Shown one piece after another: positions 13,915-21,921 of a stretch of DNA of 21,921 nucleotides. Under the pieces are notes generated by a model. That model searched no databases. It was not told the origin of the DNA and saw only the letters and a program-made list of their open reading frames with translations. Position numbers and translations under genes: made by a program. The first letter of the stretch is position 1. Each line of letters starts with the position of its first letter. This DNA comes from JAPHTQ01 sp050299175 (GTDB lineage Bacteria > Pseudomonadota > Gammaproteobacteria > Thiohalomonadales > Thiohalomonadaceae), in the NCBI GenBank assembly GCA_050299175.1, contig JBNKVM010000046.1, positions 1 through 21,921 on the forward strand, in the 5' to 3' direction.

Positions 13915-15026
13915 TGATGGGCCGACTTCGCACATTCGCACTGCTGCTGTTGCTGATGCCGCTACCGCTGTCGGCACAAACCGGGTTGCGGCCGATGTTT
14001 GCGGGGGAGGCTTTCGAGCAGCCTGTCTTCATGTTGCCGGTGCCCGGTCACAGTGACGAGTGGGTGGTGATCGAGCGGCGTGGTCTTGTCCTCGGCCTCA
14101 AATCGGACGGTAGTGACCGGCATACCCTGCTCGATCTTCGCGACAAGATCGACTCGGGGCCGATGGAAGCAGGCCTGCTGGGGATCGCCTTTCATCCCCA
14201 TTTTCCAGAAAACCACCGACTGTTTCTCTCTTATACACGCGATGGCTCGCCCTTGACCTCGGTGCTGGCCGAATACCGCAGTCGCGATGGCGGGCGCACA
14301 ATCGATGCCCGGAGCGAGCGGGTTATTCTGGAGACGGCACAGCCCTATCGTAACCACAACGGCGGCCATATCGCCTTTGGCCCCGATGGGTATCTCTACT
14401 ACGGTCTCGGCGATGGTGGTTCGGGCGGTGATCCGAAAGACAACGGCCAGAATCCCGATACCCTGCTGGGGGCGATGTTGCGTTTCAATGTGGATGGCAA
14501 AAAGCCCTATGAGATCCCAGCGGATAATCCCTTCGCCAAAGGCGGCGGTCGCGCTGAGATCTATGCTTGGGGACTACGCAATCCCTGGCGCTGGAGCTTC
14601 GACCGGCAGGAAGGCACACTGTGGGTTGGCGATGTGGGGCAGGATCAGTGGGAGGAGGTCAACCGAGTCGGCAAGGGCGACAATCTGGGCTGGAACCGCT
14701 GGGAGGGTTTGCATTGCTACAGTCGTGGCTGCACCGTCGAAGGGATGGTGATGCCCGTTGCCGAGTATGGGCATGATAAAGGTTGCTCCATCACCGGTGG
14801 CTACGTCTACCGTGGCAAGGCGCTACCGCAACTCATCGGTCACTATCTTTATGGAGACTTCTGCAGTGGCACGGTGTGGGTGCTGGATAGCCATAATTCA
14901 CGGGCCAAACCGCAGGAACTGCTGCGTAGTGGCAAGCGTATGTCGTCGTTTGCAGAGGGAAGGGATGGTGAGCTTTACTTGCTCGATTTTGGCTCGGGGC
15001 GTATTTTTCAGTTCATAAGTAAATAG
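13914..15026 (+). CDS. Exported PQQ-dependent sugar dehydrogenase (soluble aldose dehydrogenase type)
   Basis: 370 residues if started at the first of two adjacent ATGs (13914 or 13917); the stop of the hydrolase gene overlaps as TAATG. A signal peptide (about 1-22, ending PLSAQ) sends it to the periplasm. The six-bladed propeller motifs of the soluble glucose/aldose dehydrogenase family are clear: GLLGIAFHPHFPENHRLFLSYT, NHNGGHIAFGPDGYLYYGLGDGG, NPDTLLGAMLRFNVDG, EIYAWGLRNPWRWSFD, LWVGDVGQDQWEEVN, LGWNRWEG and TGGYVYRG. The family uses PQQ and calcium to oxidise sugars, although not all members bind PQQ. C-terminal DFCSGTVWVLD completes the last blade. No PQQ biosynthesis genes are in the window. 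Confidence 0.9.
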   Translation: MMGRLRTFALLLLLMPLPLSAQTGLRPMFAGEAFEQPVFMLPVPGHSDEWVVIERRGLVLGLKSDGSDRHTLLDLRDKIDSGPMEAGLLGIAFHPHFPENHRLFLSYTRDGSPLTSVLAEYRSRDGGRTIDARSERVILETAQPYRNHNGGHIAFGPDGYLYYGLGDGGSGGDPKDNGQNPDTLLGAMLRFNVDGKKPYEIPADNPFAKGGGRAEIYAWGLRNPWRWSFDRQEGTLWVGDVGQDQWEEVNRVGKGDNLGWNRWEGLHCYSRGCTVEGMVMPVAEYGHDKGCSITGGYVYRGKALPQLIGHYLYGDFCSGTVWVLDSHNSRAKPQELLRSGKRMSSFAEGRDGELYLLDFGSGRIFQFISK

Positions 15027-15037
15027 AAAGGCTACTC

Positions 15038-15808
15038 ATGAGTGAGAAAAAGTACGATGTGCTGTTCACCGGCAAGCTGGTAGACGGTGCCGTAGAAGAT
15101 CAGGTCAAGGCCAACGTCGCCAAGTTGTTCAAAACCGAGGTGGCGAAGATCCAGCGTCTGTTCATCGGTATGCCGGTGATGATCAAGAAAGGGGTGGATG
15201 AAGAGACCGCGCTGAAATATATGATGGTGCTGAAAAAGGCCGGTGCGATCTGTGAAGCCAAGGAGCAGGCTGATTCCGCACCAAGCGCCACACCCCAGCC
15301 CGCGGCGGCGCCAACACCGCCACCCCAACCCGCAGCTGCATCGTCACAACCTGGCCCAGCACCTGCCGCACCGCAACCGACCGCCGCAGACAGCGGCAAA
15401 AGCGAAGTGGAGATCGCCGCAGGTGATGATGGCGATATGCGCTTTGTGATGAAAGAAGCGCCAAAGGGTTTGGGTGAACTGGAGAGTGCCTCCCTGGAGG
15501 CGCCGGGCGCCACGTTGGGTGTGCACGAAGAAGTTCCGCCGCCACCGATCGATACCAGCGGTCTCAGCGTGGATCAGGGCGAGGCGGATCTGGTGGAGCA
15601 CGAAGAGGTGCCACCATTGAATGTTGATGTGAGTGGCATGAGTCTGAGCGAGCCGGGCGCACGCATCGGTGAAGAGGAAGAGATAGCTGAGCTCGATGTC
15701 GATACCAGCGGTCTAACATTGGACGAACCAGGCGTAACGCTGGTAGAGCCTGAGGAGCCTGAAGAACCGGATATCGACACCAGCGCACTGAAGCTTTCAG
15801 GGGATTAA
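15038..15808 (+). CDS. Protein with a small N-terminal domain and four 25-residue acidic repeats
   Basis: 256 residues; AAAGG lies eight bases before the ATG, and the gene follows the dehydrogenase by 11 bases. Residues 1-74 (YDVLFTGKLVDGAVEDQVKAN, then AKLFKT, GMPVMIKKGVDEETALKY, LKKAGAICE) form a compact alpha/beta domain seen at the start of various proteobacterial membrane or hypothetical proteins. Residues 76-120 are a Pro/Ala linker. Residues 151-250 are four exact-length 25-residue repeats ending in D-x-S-G or DTSA, each with a P-G or Q-G turn and an acidic EE core. There is no signal peptide or membrane helix. Function unknown; the repeats could be a flexible binding scaffold. Confidence 0.8.
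   Translation: MSEKKYDVLFTGKLVDGAVEDQVKANVAKLFKTEVAKIQRLFIGMPVMIKKGVDEETALKYMMVLKKAGAICEAKEQADSAPSATPQPAAAPTPPPQPAAASSQPGPAPAAPQPTAADSGKSEVEIAAGDDGDMRFVMKEAPKGLGELESASLEAPGATLGVHEEVPPPPIDTSGLSVDQGEADLVEHEEVPPLNVDVSGMSLSEPGARIGEEEEIAELDVDTSGLTLDEPGVTLVEPEEPEEPDIDTSALKLSGD
15488..15787 (+). repeat. Four tandem 75-bp coding repeats
   Basis: The encoded units of 25 residues each start at residues 151, 176, 201 and 226. The shared pattern is [ALM]-S/T-[LV], a P-G or Q-G turn at positions 6-7, an EE pair near positions 14-15, and [IV]-D-[TV]-S-[GA] at the end. The units have diverged in sequence but have kept exactly the same length. Confidence 0.85.
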
Positions 15809-15841
15809 CGGTTGAAATAAACGGACGGTGCCGCAATTGGC

Positions 15842-15847
15842 TATAAT
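15842..15847 (+). promoter_or_regulatory. Consensus -10 box upstream of gshA
   Basis: A perfect TATAAT lies 38 bases before the GTG of gshA, giving a leader of about 30 bases. No good -35 box sits 16-18 bases upstream; the nearest TTGAAA (15812-15817) is 24 bases away, so the promoter may need an activator or rely on the -10. Confidence 0.55.
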
Positions 15848-15884
15848 CGCCATCCACCTTCTGTAGAAAACTCCCGGAAACATC

Positions 15885-17459
15885 GTGCCCTATTCAGTAA
15901 AACAACAGGTTGCCCGCATCGAGGCGGCGAATCTTGCGCCGTTGCTCAAGGGCGGCATGATGGGCCTGGAAAAAGAGAGCTTGCGGGTCAGTCCGGAAGG
16001 CAAGATATCCCAGGCGAGCCATCCCGGCATTCTCGGTTCGCCACTGACTCACCCCTACATCACCACGGACTATTCCGAAGCGCTGCTGGAATTTATTACC
16101 CCACCGTTTCATACCGCAAGTGATGCACTGACTTATCTGCGTGACCTGCAGCAGTTTGTCTACAATCGCATGCACGACGAATTTCTCTGGGCGGCCAGCA
16201 TGCCCTGTGTGGTGGCGGGCGAGTCGAGTATCCCGGTGGCCCGTTACGGTGAGTCGAACGCGGGCAAGATGAAGACCATCTATCGTATCGGCCTCGGTTA
16301 TCGCTACGGTCGGGTGATGCAGGTGATCGCCGGGATGCACTTCAATTACTCCTTTAGCGACGCCTTCTGGTTGGCGTTGCAACAGCTGGAAGGGGATGAT
16401 CGCGATCTGCAAGATTACAAATCGGATCGTTATTTCGATCTGTTGCGCAACCTGCAGCGACTGGGCTGGCTGATTCCCTATCTGTTCGGTGCCTCTCCCG
16501 CGGTATGTAAATCTTTTCTCAATGGCCAACAAACCAGTCTTGAGCAGTTTGATGATTACACCTACTACGAACCCTACGCTACTTCGTTGCGCATGGGTGA
16601 TATCGGTTATCAGAATAACAAGGAAAACGAGAGTGGGATTAAGGCCAATTACGATGATCTGGAGAGCTATATCGCCAGCTTGAGTTGTGCGATCAACAAA
16701 CCCTATCCTGCCTATGAAAAGATCGGCGTCAAGGTCGATGGCGAATACCGCCAGCTCAACGCCAGCATCCTGCAGATCGAAAACGAGTACTACAGTACCG
16801 TTCGACCCAAACAATTATTAAAAGGCTACGAAAAGCCAACCATCGCTTTGCAAAAACGTGGCGTATTGTATATCGAGTTACGTTCTCTCGACGTCAATCC
16901 TTTTGAGCCGATGGGCATTAGCGAAATGCAGCTTCATTTCCTGGAAGCCTTGATGCTCTACTGTTTGCTCCGGGAGAGTCCAAAAATCTCCCCTCAGGAG
17001 AGGCTCGAAATCGACCAAAATGAAATGCTCGTTGCTCATCGCGGGCGTGAATCGGGACTGGAACTAAGTCGATGCGGCAAGGCGATTACACTACGTGAGT
17101 GGGCGCTGGAGATATGCGATGCCATGTCGGATATCTGTGAGTTGCTCGATAGCAATGCCAGCAAGCACCCCTATCGCCAGGCACTAGCCCGTCAATGTCG
17201 TTTGGTGGAGAACCCGGATCTCACACCTTCGGCACGGGTGTTGGCGGAGATGCGCAACGGCAAGGAGAGTTTTTTCGAGTTCGCGCGGCGCAAGTCGCTG
17301 GAACAGCAATGGTACTTTGCCGAATTGCCTGTTGACTTCGAGCGCGAGCAGACCCTGGTGGAACTGGCGGCACGCTCTCAGCAGAAACAGAAAGAGATCG
17401 AAGCGGCGGACAAAATCAACTTCGATCAATTTCTGCAGAACTACTTCAGCCAAACCTGA
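15885..17459 (+). CDS. gshA: Glutamate-cysteine ligase
   Basis: 524 residues, close to E. coli GshA (518). It catalyses the first step of glutathione synthesis, ATP-dependent joining of L-glutamate and L-cysteine in the cytoplasm. The proteobacterial class I motifs are present: MGLEKESLRVS at the N-terminus, HFNYSFSDAFW, TSLRMGDIGYQNN, LQIENEYYSTVRPKQ and YIELRSLDVNPFEPMGI. Start is the GTG at 15885, with GGAAA as a moderate ribosome-binding site. Its own -10 box suggests it is transcribed apart from the upstream repeat-protein gene. It converges on the AraC-type gene with only seven bases between stops and no visible terminator. No gshB is in the window. Confidence 0.96.
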   Translation: MPYSVKQQVARIEAANLAPLLKGGMMGLEKESLRVSPEGKISQASHPGILGSPLTHPYITTDYSEALLEFITPPFHTASDALTYLRDLQQFVYNRMHDEFLWAASMPCVVAGESSIPVARYGESNAGKMKTIYRIGLGYRYGRVMQVIAGMHFNYSFSDAFWLALQQLEGDDRDLQDYKSDRYFDLLRNLQRLGWLIPYLFGASPAVCKSFLNGQQTSLEQFDDYTYYEPYATSLRMGDIGYQNNKENESGIKANYDDLESYIASLSCAINKPYPAYEKIGVKVDGEYRQLNASILQIENEYYSTVRPKQLLKGYEKPTIALQKRGVLYIELRSLDVNPFEPMGISEMQLHFLEALMLYCLLRESPKISPQERLEIDQNEMLVAHRGRESGLELSRCGKAITLREWALEICDAMSDICELLDSNASKHPYRQALARQCRLVENPDLTPSARVLAEMRNGKESFFEFARRKSLEQQWYFAELPVDFEREQTLVELAARSQQKQKEIEAADKINFDQFLQNYFSQT

Positions 17460-17466
17460 ACGCACG

Positions 17467-18333
17467 CTATTTCAGCGGCAGATAGACATCGGTGAGCAAT
17501 TCATGTTCCGGTGTTTCCGGGATCAGGTTGAGGTAGTGAAAGAAAAGCGGGAAGTCGCGCAGTTCTTCACCGCTTTCGGGCAGCCAGTCTCGATAGAGAT
17601 AATAAGCCGCTTCACCGAGACGCTCATGTGAACCATGATGGCGTACTCGGGCGCAACGTCCTCCCGGAATTTCCTTGTTGATCACCCCCTGTGGATTTTC
17701 AGGCACGGGCTCCTGTACTTCGCCGCAGATATCGAAGCGAAACTGTGACGCTTCGGTTGTGTTAGGGTCATCGTAGGCAACACCAAAGGTGTTGCTACTC
17801 TTTACCGGTGAAAGTCCGGTGGATTTGCGCCAGTCGATAAAAATCTTTGCGCTGTCATTTACCAGGGCGGGATTGCCGCGGTGCTCCTTGACCGCCACCA
17901 TGGTCTCCTCGAATTCTACAATCTCAACATTCATGGTCTGTTGCCTCTCTTGTTTCGTAAACTGGTATTGCTCATTCCACGGCTCCCAGGCCGGGTGTTT
18001 GCGGAATTGAGAGGGGGTTTGGCCGAAAGCCTTCTTGAATGCACGTGAAAAAGATTCTGGATTTTCAAAGCCCGATTCCAGTGCAATATCGGTAATGCGC
18101 CGCTTTTCCTCGAAGGCCAGTTGGTACGAGGCATGCCGCAATCGCATCAGCTGGATATAGCGGAATACATTGATCCCGGCATAGCCAGCAAATTGCCGAT
18201 GGAAATGGAATTTGGAAAAGTTCGCTACCCGGCTGAGTAATTCAACACTTAACTCCTCTGCAAGGTGGTGATCGATATAATCGAATACCCTCGCAAAACG
18301 TCTTTGGTAGTTACTTGCTGCGATGTTGTTCAC
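17467..18333 (-). CDS. AraC-family regulator with GyrI-like effector domain
   Basis: 288 residues from a GTG at 18333, preceded by GAGAAGGGG about five bases upstream. Residues 8-112 are a two-helix-turn-helix AraC DNA-binding domain at the N-terminus: FSKFHFHRQFAGYAGINVF, RRITDIALESGFENPESFSRAFKKAFGQTPS. Residues 134-288 are a GyrI-like small-molecule-binding domain (MNVEIVEFEETMVAVKEHRG, GGRCARVRHHGSHE, YLYRDWLPESGEE), as in Rob/SbmC-type regulators. The family often controls drug or stress responses. An ATG at residue 134 has an AGAGAGG stretch nine bases upstream, so the effector domain might also be made alone. It follows the HD-GYP gene by 90 bases on the same strand. Confidence 0.93.
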   Translation of the reverse strand: MNNIAASNYQRRFARVFDYIDHHLAEELSVELLSRVANFSKFHFHRQFAGYAGINVFRYIQLMRLRHASYQLAFEEKRRITDIALESGFENPESFSRAFKKAFGQTPSQFRKHPAWEPWNEQYQFTKQERQQTMNVEIVEFEETMVAVKEHRGNPALVNDSAKIFIDWRKSTGLSPVKSSNTFGVAYDDPNTTEASQFRFDICGEVQEPVPENPQGVINKEIPGGRCARVRHHGSHERLGEAAYYLYRDWLPESGEELRDFPLFFHYLNLIPETPEHELLTDVYLPLK

Positions 18334-18423
18334 GTGTACCCCTTCTCAATCAGGGGTGAGTATGTCGCGGTGTAGAAGAAGTTACCTGACAGGGATTGCT
18401 AGCTTGTCTCAGCAAAATGGTCA

Positions 18424-19455
18424 TTACGCTTCGAGTTGATAGTCTTTCTCGCGGAATAACCGTAGCGTAGTATCGACAATTTCGGCGTCGAATTTGGTAC
18501 CACGGTGTTTTTCGACCTCGGCAAAAGCGGTTTCGAGACCGAGACCGGGACGGTATGGGCGGTGTGATGCCATGGCTTCAATTACGTCTGCGACAGCCAG
18601 AATGCGTGCCTCGAGTATGATCTCGTCGCCTTTCTTACCGTCTGGATAGCCGGAACCGTCCAGGCGCTCGTGGTGTTGATAAACGATATCTGCAACCGGC
18701 CAGGGGAAATCGATTCCTTTCAGAATCTCATATCCCGCGCGCGGGTGTTGTTTAATCAGACCGAACTCGGTATCAGTAAGGTGGCCAGGTTTGCTGAGGA
18801 TTTCTGACGGGACATTAATCTTGCCCAGGTCATGCACTACTGCGGCGAGATGAAGTCCCTGGATCTGCTTTTCGGGCAAGCCCATTTCCTGAGCGATGGC
18901 ATCTACAAGTTGTGCCACACGCCGTTGATGGCCAGCAGTGTACGGGTCGCGTAGCTCAACCATGGCGGCGACTGCCGTGACCGTCTCCAGCATGTTATTC
19001 ATCAGTCGTTTTTCGCTTTCCATCAGCGAACGGCTACGTTCTTCGACCATCTCTTCCAGATGATGTTGCAGGCGGTAGAGTTCCAGATGGGTACGGACCC
19101 GTGCCAGCAATTCGTCACGCTGGAAAGGTTTGGTGACGTAATCCACACCACCAATATCGAAACCAGTGAGCTTGTCCTGCATTTCGGAGAGCGCACTGAC
19201 GAAAATCACCGGGATGTCTCGTAAGCGCTGATCCTTTTTCAGGCGCCTGCAGACCTCGAATCCATCTATATCCGGCATGCTGACATCAAGCAGGATCAGC
19301 TGGGGCGGCTGTGTCTGTGCTGCACGCAAAGCTAGTTCACCATTAATGGCCGAGCGTACCTGATACCCTTCACCGTTCAGTATGTCGGTGAGCAGACGCA
19401 GTGAGGCTGGTGTGTCGTCGACAGCGAGGATATAGCCGTTATCTACAGTAGTCAT
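18424..19455 (-). CDS. Response regulator with HD-GYP c-di-GMP phosphodiesterase domain
   Basis: 343 residues from the ATG at 19455, which has a GAAGAGA ribosome-binding stretch; the ATG six codons upstream lacks one. Residues 8-125 are a complete receiver: AVDD acidic pair, phospho-acceptor D57 (LLDVSMPDIDG), S87 and K109 (VTKPF). A coiled linker (about 128-150) leads to the HD-GYP domain: HD pair H208-D209 in AVVHDLGKINVP, QHHERLDGSGYPDG with the GYP triad at 269-271, and AVADVIEAM. All known catalytic residues appear present, so it should hydrolyse c-di-GMP when phosphorylated. It starts 35 bases after the hybrid kinase, its likely partner in one operon. Confidence 0.94.
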   Translation of the reverse strand: MTTVDNGYILAVDDTPASLRLLTDILNGEGYQVRSAINGELALRAAQTQPPQLILLDVSMPDIDGFEVCRRLKKDQRLRDIPVIFVSALSEMQDKLTGFDIGGVDYVTKPFQRDELLARVRTHLELYRLQHHLEEMVEERSRSLMESEKRLMNNMLETVTAVAAMVELRDPYTAGHQRRVAQLVDAIAQEMGLPEKQIQGLHLAAVVHDLGKINVPSEILSKPGHLTDTEFGLIKQHPRAGYEILKGIDFPWPVADIVYQHHERLDGSGYPDGKKGDEIILEARILAVADVIEAMASHRPYRPGLGLETAFAEVEKHRGTKFDAEIVDTTLRLFREKDYQLEA

Positions 19456-19490
19456 GGCGATTCTCTTCTTCATACAGCATGGTATTGCCG

Positions 19491-21921
19491 CTATTCCTTT
19501 GCTGCTGCTGCAAGGGCAGACAGAATGGTAGGATAATCGAATTCTTCGGCGATGTGTAAAAGTGTGCGTCCAAGTTTTTTATCGGTCAGCTCAATCGAAT
19601 GGATTGTAGTACGAATCTGTTCGCGATCGAGAGATTCCAGTGCCTGTTGAAGTTCTGCACGAAGTTCAGGTGCGAGCGCAGATAATTTTTGTGGATCAAG
19701 GGGCTCTATTTTTGCGTTAGCATCTGGTGTGTCGGTGTTATAGGTGAATTCGATGCCGAGTTGCTGTGCCATGCTGTCGTAAATTTCACTAAACTGGTAG
19801 GGCTTGCGGACAAAGCCATCCATACCCGCATCCAGCAGTTCACTTTGTTGTTCCTTGAAGGCTGAGGCAGTAACGGCAACGATCTTTACTTTCTCACCAC
19901 CGCGTAATTTACGGATACGTCGGGTGGCCTCGACTCCGTCCATTACCGGCATGCGGTGGTCCATCCATATTAGATCCGGTTTCCACTTCTTGAAGATTTC
20001 AACGCACTCTTTACCGTTGTTGGCAGTTTTTACCGCCATACCAATATCGGTCATCAGTTTGGCCAGCAGTAATTGGTTGTCGAGTTGATCTTCGGTAACG
20101 AGGATGCGGTAGACAGGTTGCCCTGGTGCCAGCCCGGTTACCTCGCCGTGTTGTTCTTCGCTGAGACGTTCGACATCCATCTGTTCGGCTTCATCCAGTG
20201 GCAGCTCCACGCGGAATAGTGAGCCTTTTCCGGGTGTGCTATCGACGGCAATCTTCCCCTTCATTAACTGTACAAACTGGTACACGATGGAGAGCCCCAG
20301 TCCCGAGCCGATTTGTGTTTTGCCTTCTGACAATTGCACAAAGGGTTTGAACAGCCGCTGCTGATCCTGTTTGCTGATGCCAGGTCCGGTATCCTCGATT
20401 TCAATCAGCAGATGATGCCGCGCATTGTGTTTAATGTTCAGTCGAATGATTACCCTGCCTTCATCGGTAAACTTGACTGCATTGCTTATCAGGTTAACCA
20501 GGATCTGACGCAGGCGAGCCTCGTCGCCTTTGATGTAGCGTGGGAACTCGGATGACTGGTCGAGCTCCAGTTGCAATCCCTTTTGCTCTGCCCGTAGTCG
20601 CATCATGTCACTGACTTCGCGTACCAGAGCGTGTAGATCAAAGGTGGCGCTTTCGAGTTGAAGTTTGCCCGCTTCGATCTTGGCGATCTCCAGCACATCG
20701 TTGATCAGCTTCAACAGGTGTTCACCGCTGTTGTTAATGATGTCGAGGGTTTCGTGCTGGTTCGCATTCAGATGAGGGTCCTGCTGCATCATCTGGGAAA
20801 AGCCCAGGATGGCGTTTAAAGGCGTACGCAGCTCATGGCTCATATTGGCAAGGAATACACTCTTTGCTTTGTTGGCTGTTTCAGCAGCATCGCGAGCCAG
20901 GCGCAGTTCCTCGGTGCGCTGTTGCACTGTTTCTTCAAGATGATCGCGATAACGATTTAGCTCATCCTCTCTGCGTTTCTGCTCTGTGATATCCTGCACC
21001 GTACCGACAGAACGCACCGGCTTGCCAACAGCGTCATAGAAGGTTTCACAACGTTCATTGACATACTTAATTCGTCCGTCCTTCATTAACAGGCGATGGA
21101 CGATGTTGTATGGTTTACGGTTCTGGAGCGACTCGTTGTAGGCGGTGTTAACCATCTCACGATCTTCGGGATGGATGCCATCAAGGAAGGCTTCGTAGGA
21201 GGCGCCGAATTGTTCCTTTTCTATCTCGAATAGACGGTAAATTTCATCTGACCAGGTTAGTATGTTGTTGATCAAATCGAGTTCCCAGTTGCCTGTATGG
21301 GCAAGGCGTTGTGCTTCAATAAGTTTGCGTTCGCTATCTCGCATATCGCGCAGCACCAACAGGCTGGTAAGGCCGTCGGTGAGCCGACGTCCGATCTCTT
21401 CAAGCATCACTACTTCTGCTTCTTTCCATACGCGTTCATAAGAACACTGGTGAATACCGAATTGCCAGGCTTTGCCGACCTTGGGATAAAGGGCCATGGA
21501 CATGAATGCCTTGAAACCGTAGCGTGCCGAAACCTCTTTCGGCAGGGGATGATCGGTTTCCGGGCCGAACTTGACTACGCCGTTGCTGTTCAACAGCAGT
21601 TCCATTGTCGAGGAGACTTCCCGATCCATAGGTATCTCTGCATTGAGGATACCTGCACCTGGATACTCCGGGCGGGTACGCTCCATCGGCACGGACCAGG
21701 ATTTGGCGCCTGGGTCACAGGGGTAGATCAGGAAGGCACGATCGCAGGCAAAAATGCTCAACACTTCATCAAGCACGTTTCGCATCATGGTTTCAAGATC
21801 GTTGGTGCCCTGGATGGCACGATTGATCCGGTCCATGTTGGCCAGGAGTTCAGCGCGAAGCTGTCTTTCCTCCTCGGCCTGCTTGCGTTCTGTGATGTCG
21901 GTTGAAATGACCATCACTGTT
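19491..21921 (-). CDS. Hybrid sensor histidine kinase (5' end outside window)
   Basis: The frame is open to the right edge. The first visible residues, ending VISTDITERKQAEEER, are the C-terminus of a PAS/PAC unit, so the true start lies beyond the window. In order: that PAC tail, a GAF domain (about 25-200, counted from a GTG at 21917), a PAS/PAC domain (about 208-318, HTGNWELDL to GTVQDITEQKRRE), a coiled coil, HisKA with His361 in ANMSHELRTPLNA, HATPase motifs NAVKFTD, DTGPGIS and GSGLGLS, and a C-terminal receiver with D653 in IWMDHRMPVMDG and RKPYQF. A helical tail of about 70 residues lacks a clear HPt histidine motif. Input is cytoplasmic as far as visible. It probably phosphorylates the HD-GYP regulator that follows. 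Confidence 0.94.
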   Translation of the reverse strand, partial: TVMVISTDITERKQAEEERQLRAELLANMDRINRAIQGTNDLETMMRNVLDEVLSIFACDRAFLIYPCDPGAKSWSVPMERTRPEYPGAGILNAEIPMDREVSSTMELLLNSNGVVKFGPETDHPLPKEVSARYGFKAFMSMALYPKVGKAWQFGIHQCSYERVWKEAEVVMLEEIGRRLTDGLTSLLVLRDMRDSERKLIEAQRLAHTGNWELDLINNILTWSDEIYRLFEIEKEQFGASYEAFLDGIHPEDREMVNTAYNESLQNRKPYNIVHRLLMKDGRIKYVNERCETFYDAVGKPVRSVGTVQDITEQKRREDELNRYRDHLEETVQQRTEELRLARDAAETANKAKSVFLANMSHELRTPLNAILGFSQMMQQDPHLNANQHETLDIINNSGEHLLKLINDVLEIAKIEAGKLQLESATFDLHALVREVSDMMRLRAEQKGLQLELDQSSEFPRYIKGDEARLRQILVNLISNAVKFTDEGRVIIRLNIKHNARHHLLIEIEDTGPGISKQDQQRLFKPFVQLSEGKTQIGSGLGLSIVYQFVQLMKGKIAVDSTPGKGSLFRVELPLDEAEQMDVERLSEEQHGEVTGLAPGQPVYRILVTEDQLDNQLLLAKLMTDIGMAVKTANNGKECVEIFKKWKPDLIWMDHRMPVMDGVEATRRIRKLRGGEKVKIVAVTASAFKEQQSELLDAGMDGFVRKPYQFSEIYDSMAQQLGIEFTYNTDTPDANAKIEPLDPQKLSALAPELRAELQQALESLDREQIRTTIHSIELTDKKLGRTLLHIAEEFDYPTILSALAAAAKE

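Noticed and set aside
13090..13977. 295-codon open frame opposite the dienelactone hydrolase gene
   Set aside because: The + strand encodes a full hydrolase with signal peptide and catalytic triad; the antisense frame has no recognisable protein features.
15894..16814. 306-codon open frame opposite gshA
   Set aside because: Shadow of gshA, which has all family motifs and the expected length.

Overview
The window looks like chromosomal DNA from a gammaproteobacterium. The evidence is a proteobacterial-type glutamate-cysteine ligase (gshA), an export operon like E. coli ybhGFSR, many two-component and c-di-GMP signalling genes, moderately high GC and compact operons with ATGA overlaps. Species cannot be named from sequence alone. 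I see no insertion sequence, CRISPR array, tRNA, rRNA or phage gene.

Layout. Positions 2-4325 (+) carry the end of an HlyD-type adaptor, two ABC ATPases and two ABC-2 permeases in one overlapping operon: an envelope exporter in which the double ATPase YbhF is split into two genes. Positions 4369-6805 hold a HAD-IIA phosphatase (-), a small acidic orphan protein (+), a small protein resembling the Janus/Ocnus (phosphohistidine phosphatase) fold (-) and a DUF4405 membrane protein (-). Positions 7159-11735 hold a two-receiver response regulator (+), a B12-binding/radical SAM enzyme (-), a spermidine-synthase-like methyltransferase (+) and a soluble PDC-sensor protein (+). Positions 11765-12019 (-) encode a small secreted protein.

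Positions 12020-12618 form the largest non-coding stretch and the most interesting part. On the + strand, about 12182-12355 looks like a CsrB/RsmZ-type small RNA, with GGA in hairpin loops and a rho-independent terminator. Just beyond it, two diverged 52-bp tandem units read on the - strand give four more hairpins with GGA loops. One contains the published CsrA core ACARGGAUGU, and stem bases co-vary between the units. The two arrays face each other across one terminator hairpin, suggesting RNA-based titration of CsrA/RsmA.

Positions 12619-15808 (+) carry a four-helix membrane protein, then a tight operon for an exported dienelactone hydrolase, an exported PQQ-type sugar dehydrogenase and an unusual protein with four tandem 25-residue acidic repeats. 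gshA follows at 15885-17459 with its own -10 box. Positions 17467-21921 (-) carry an AraC/GyrI-type regulator and an operon of a hybrid histidine kinase (cut by the window edge) with an HD-GYP response regulator. The signalling genes, a predicted c-di-GMP phosphodiesterase and the candidate CsrA-binding RNAs fit a bacterium that switches lifestyle by post-transcriptional and second-messenger control; that connection is inference.
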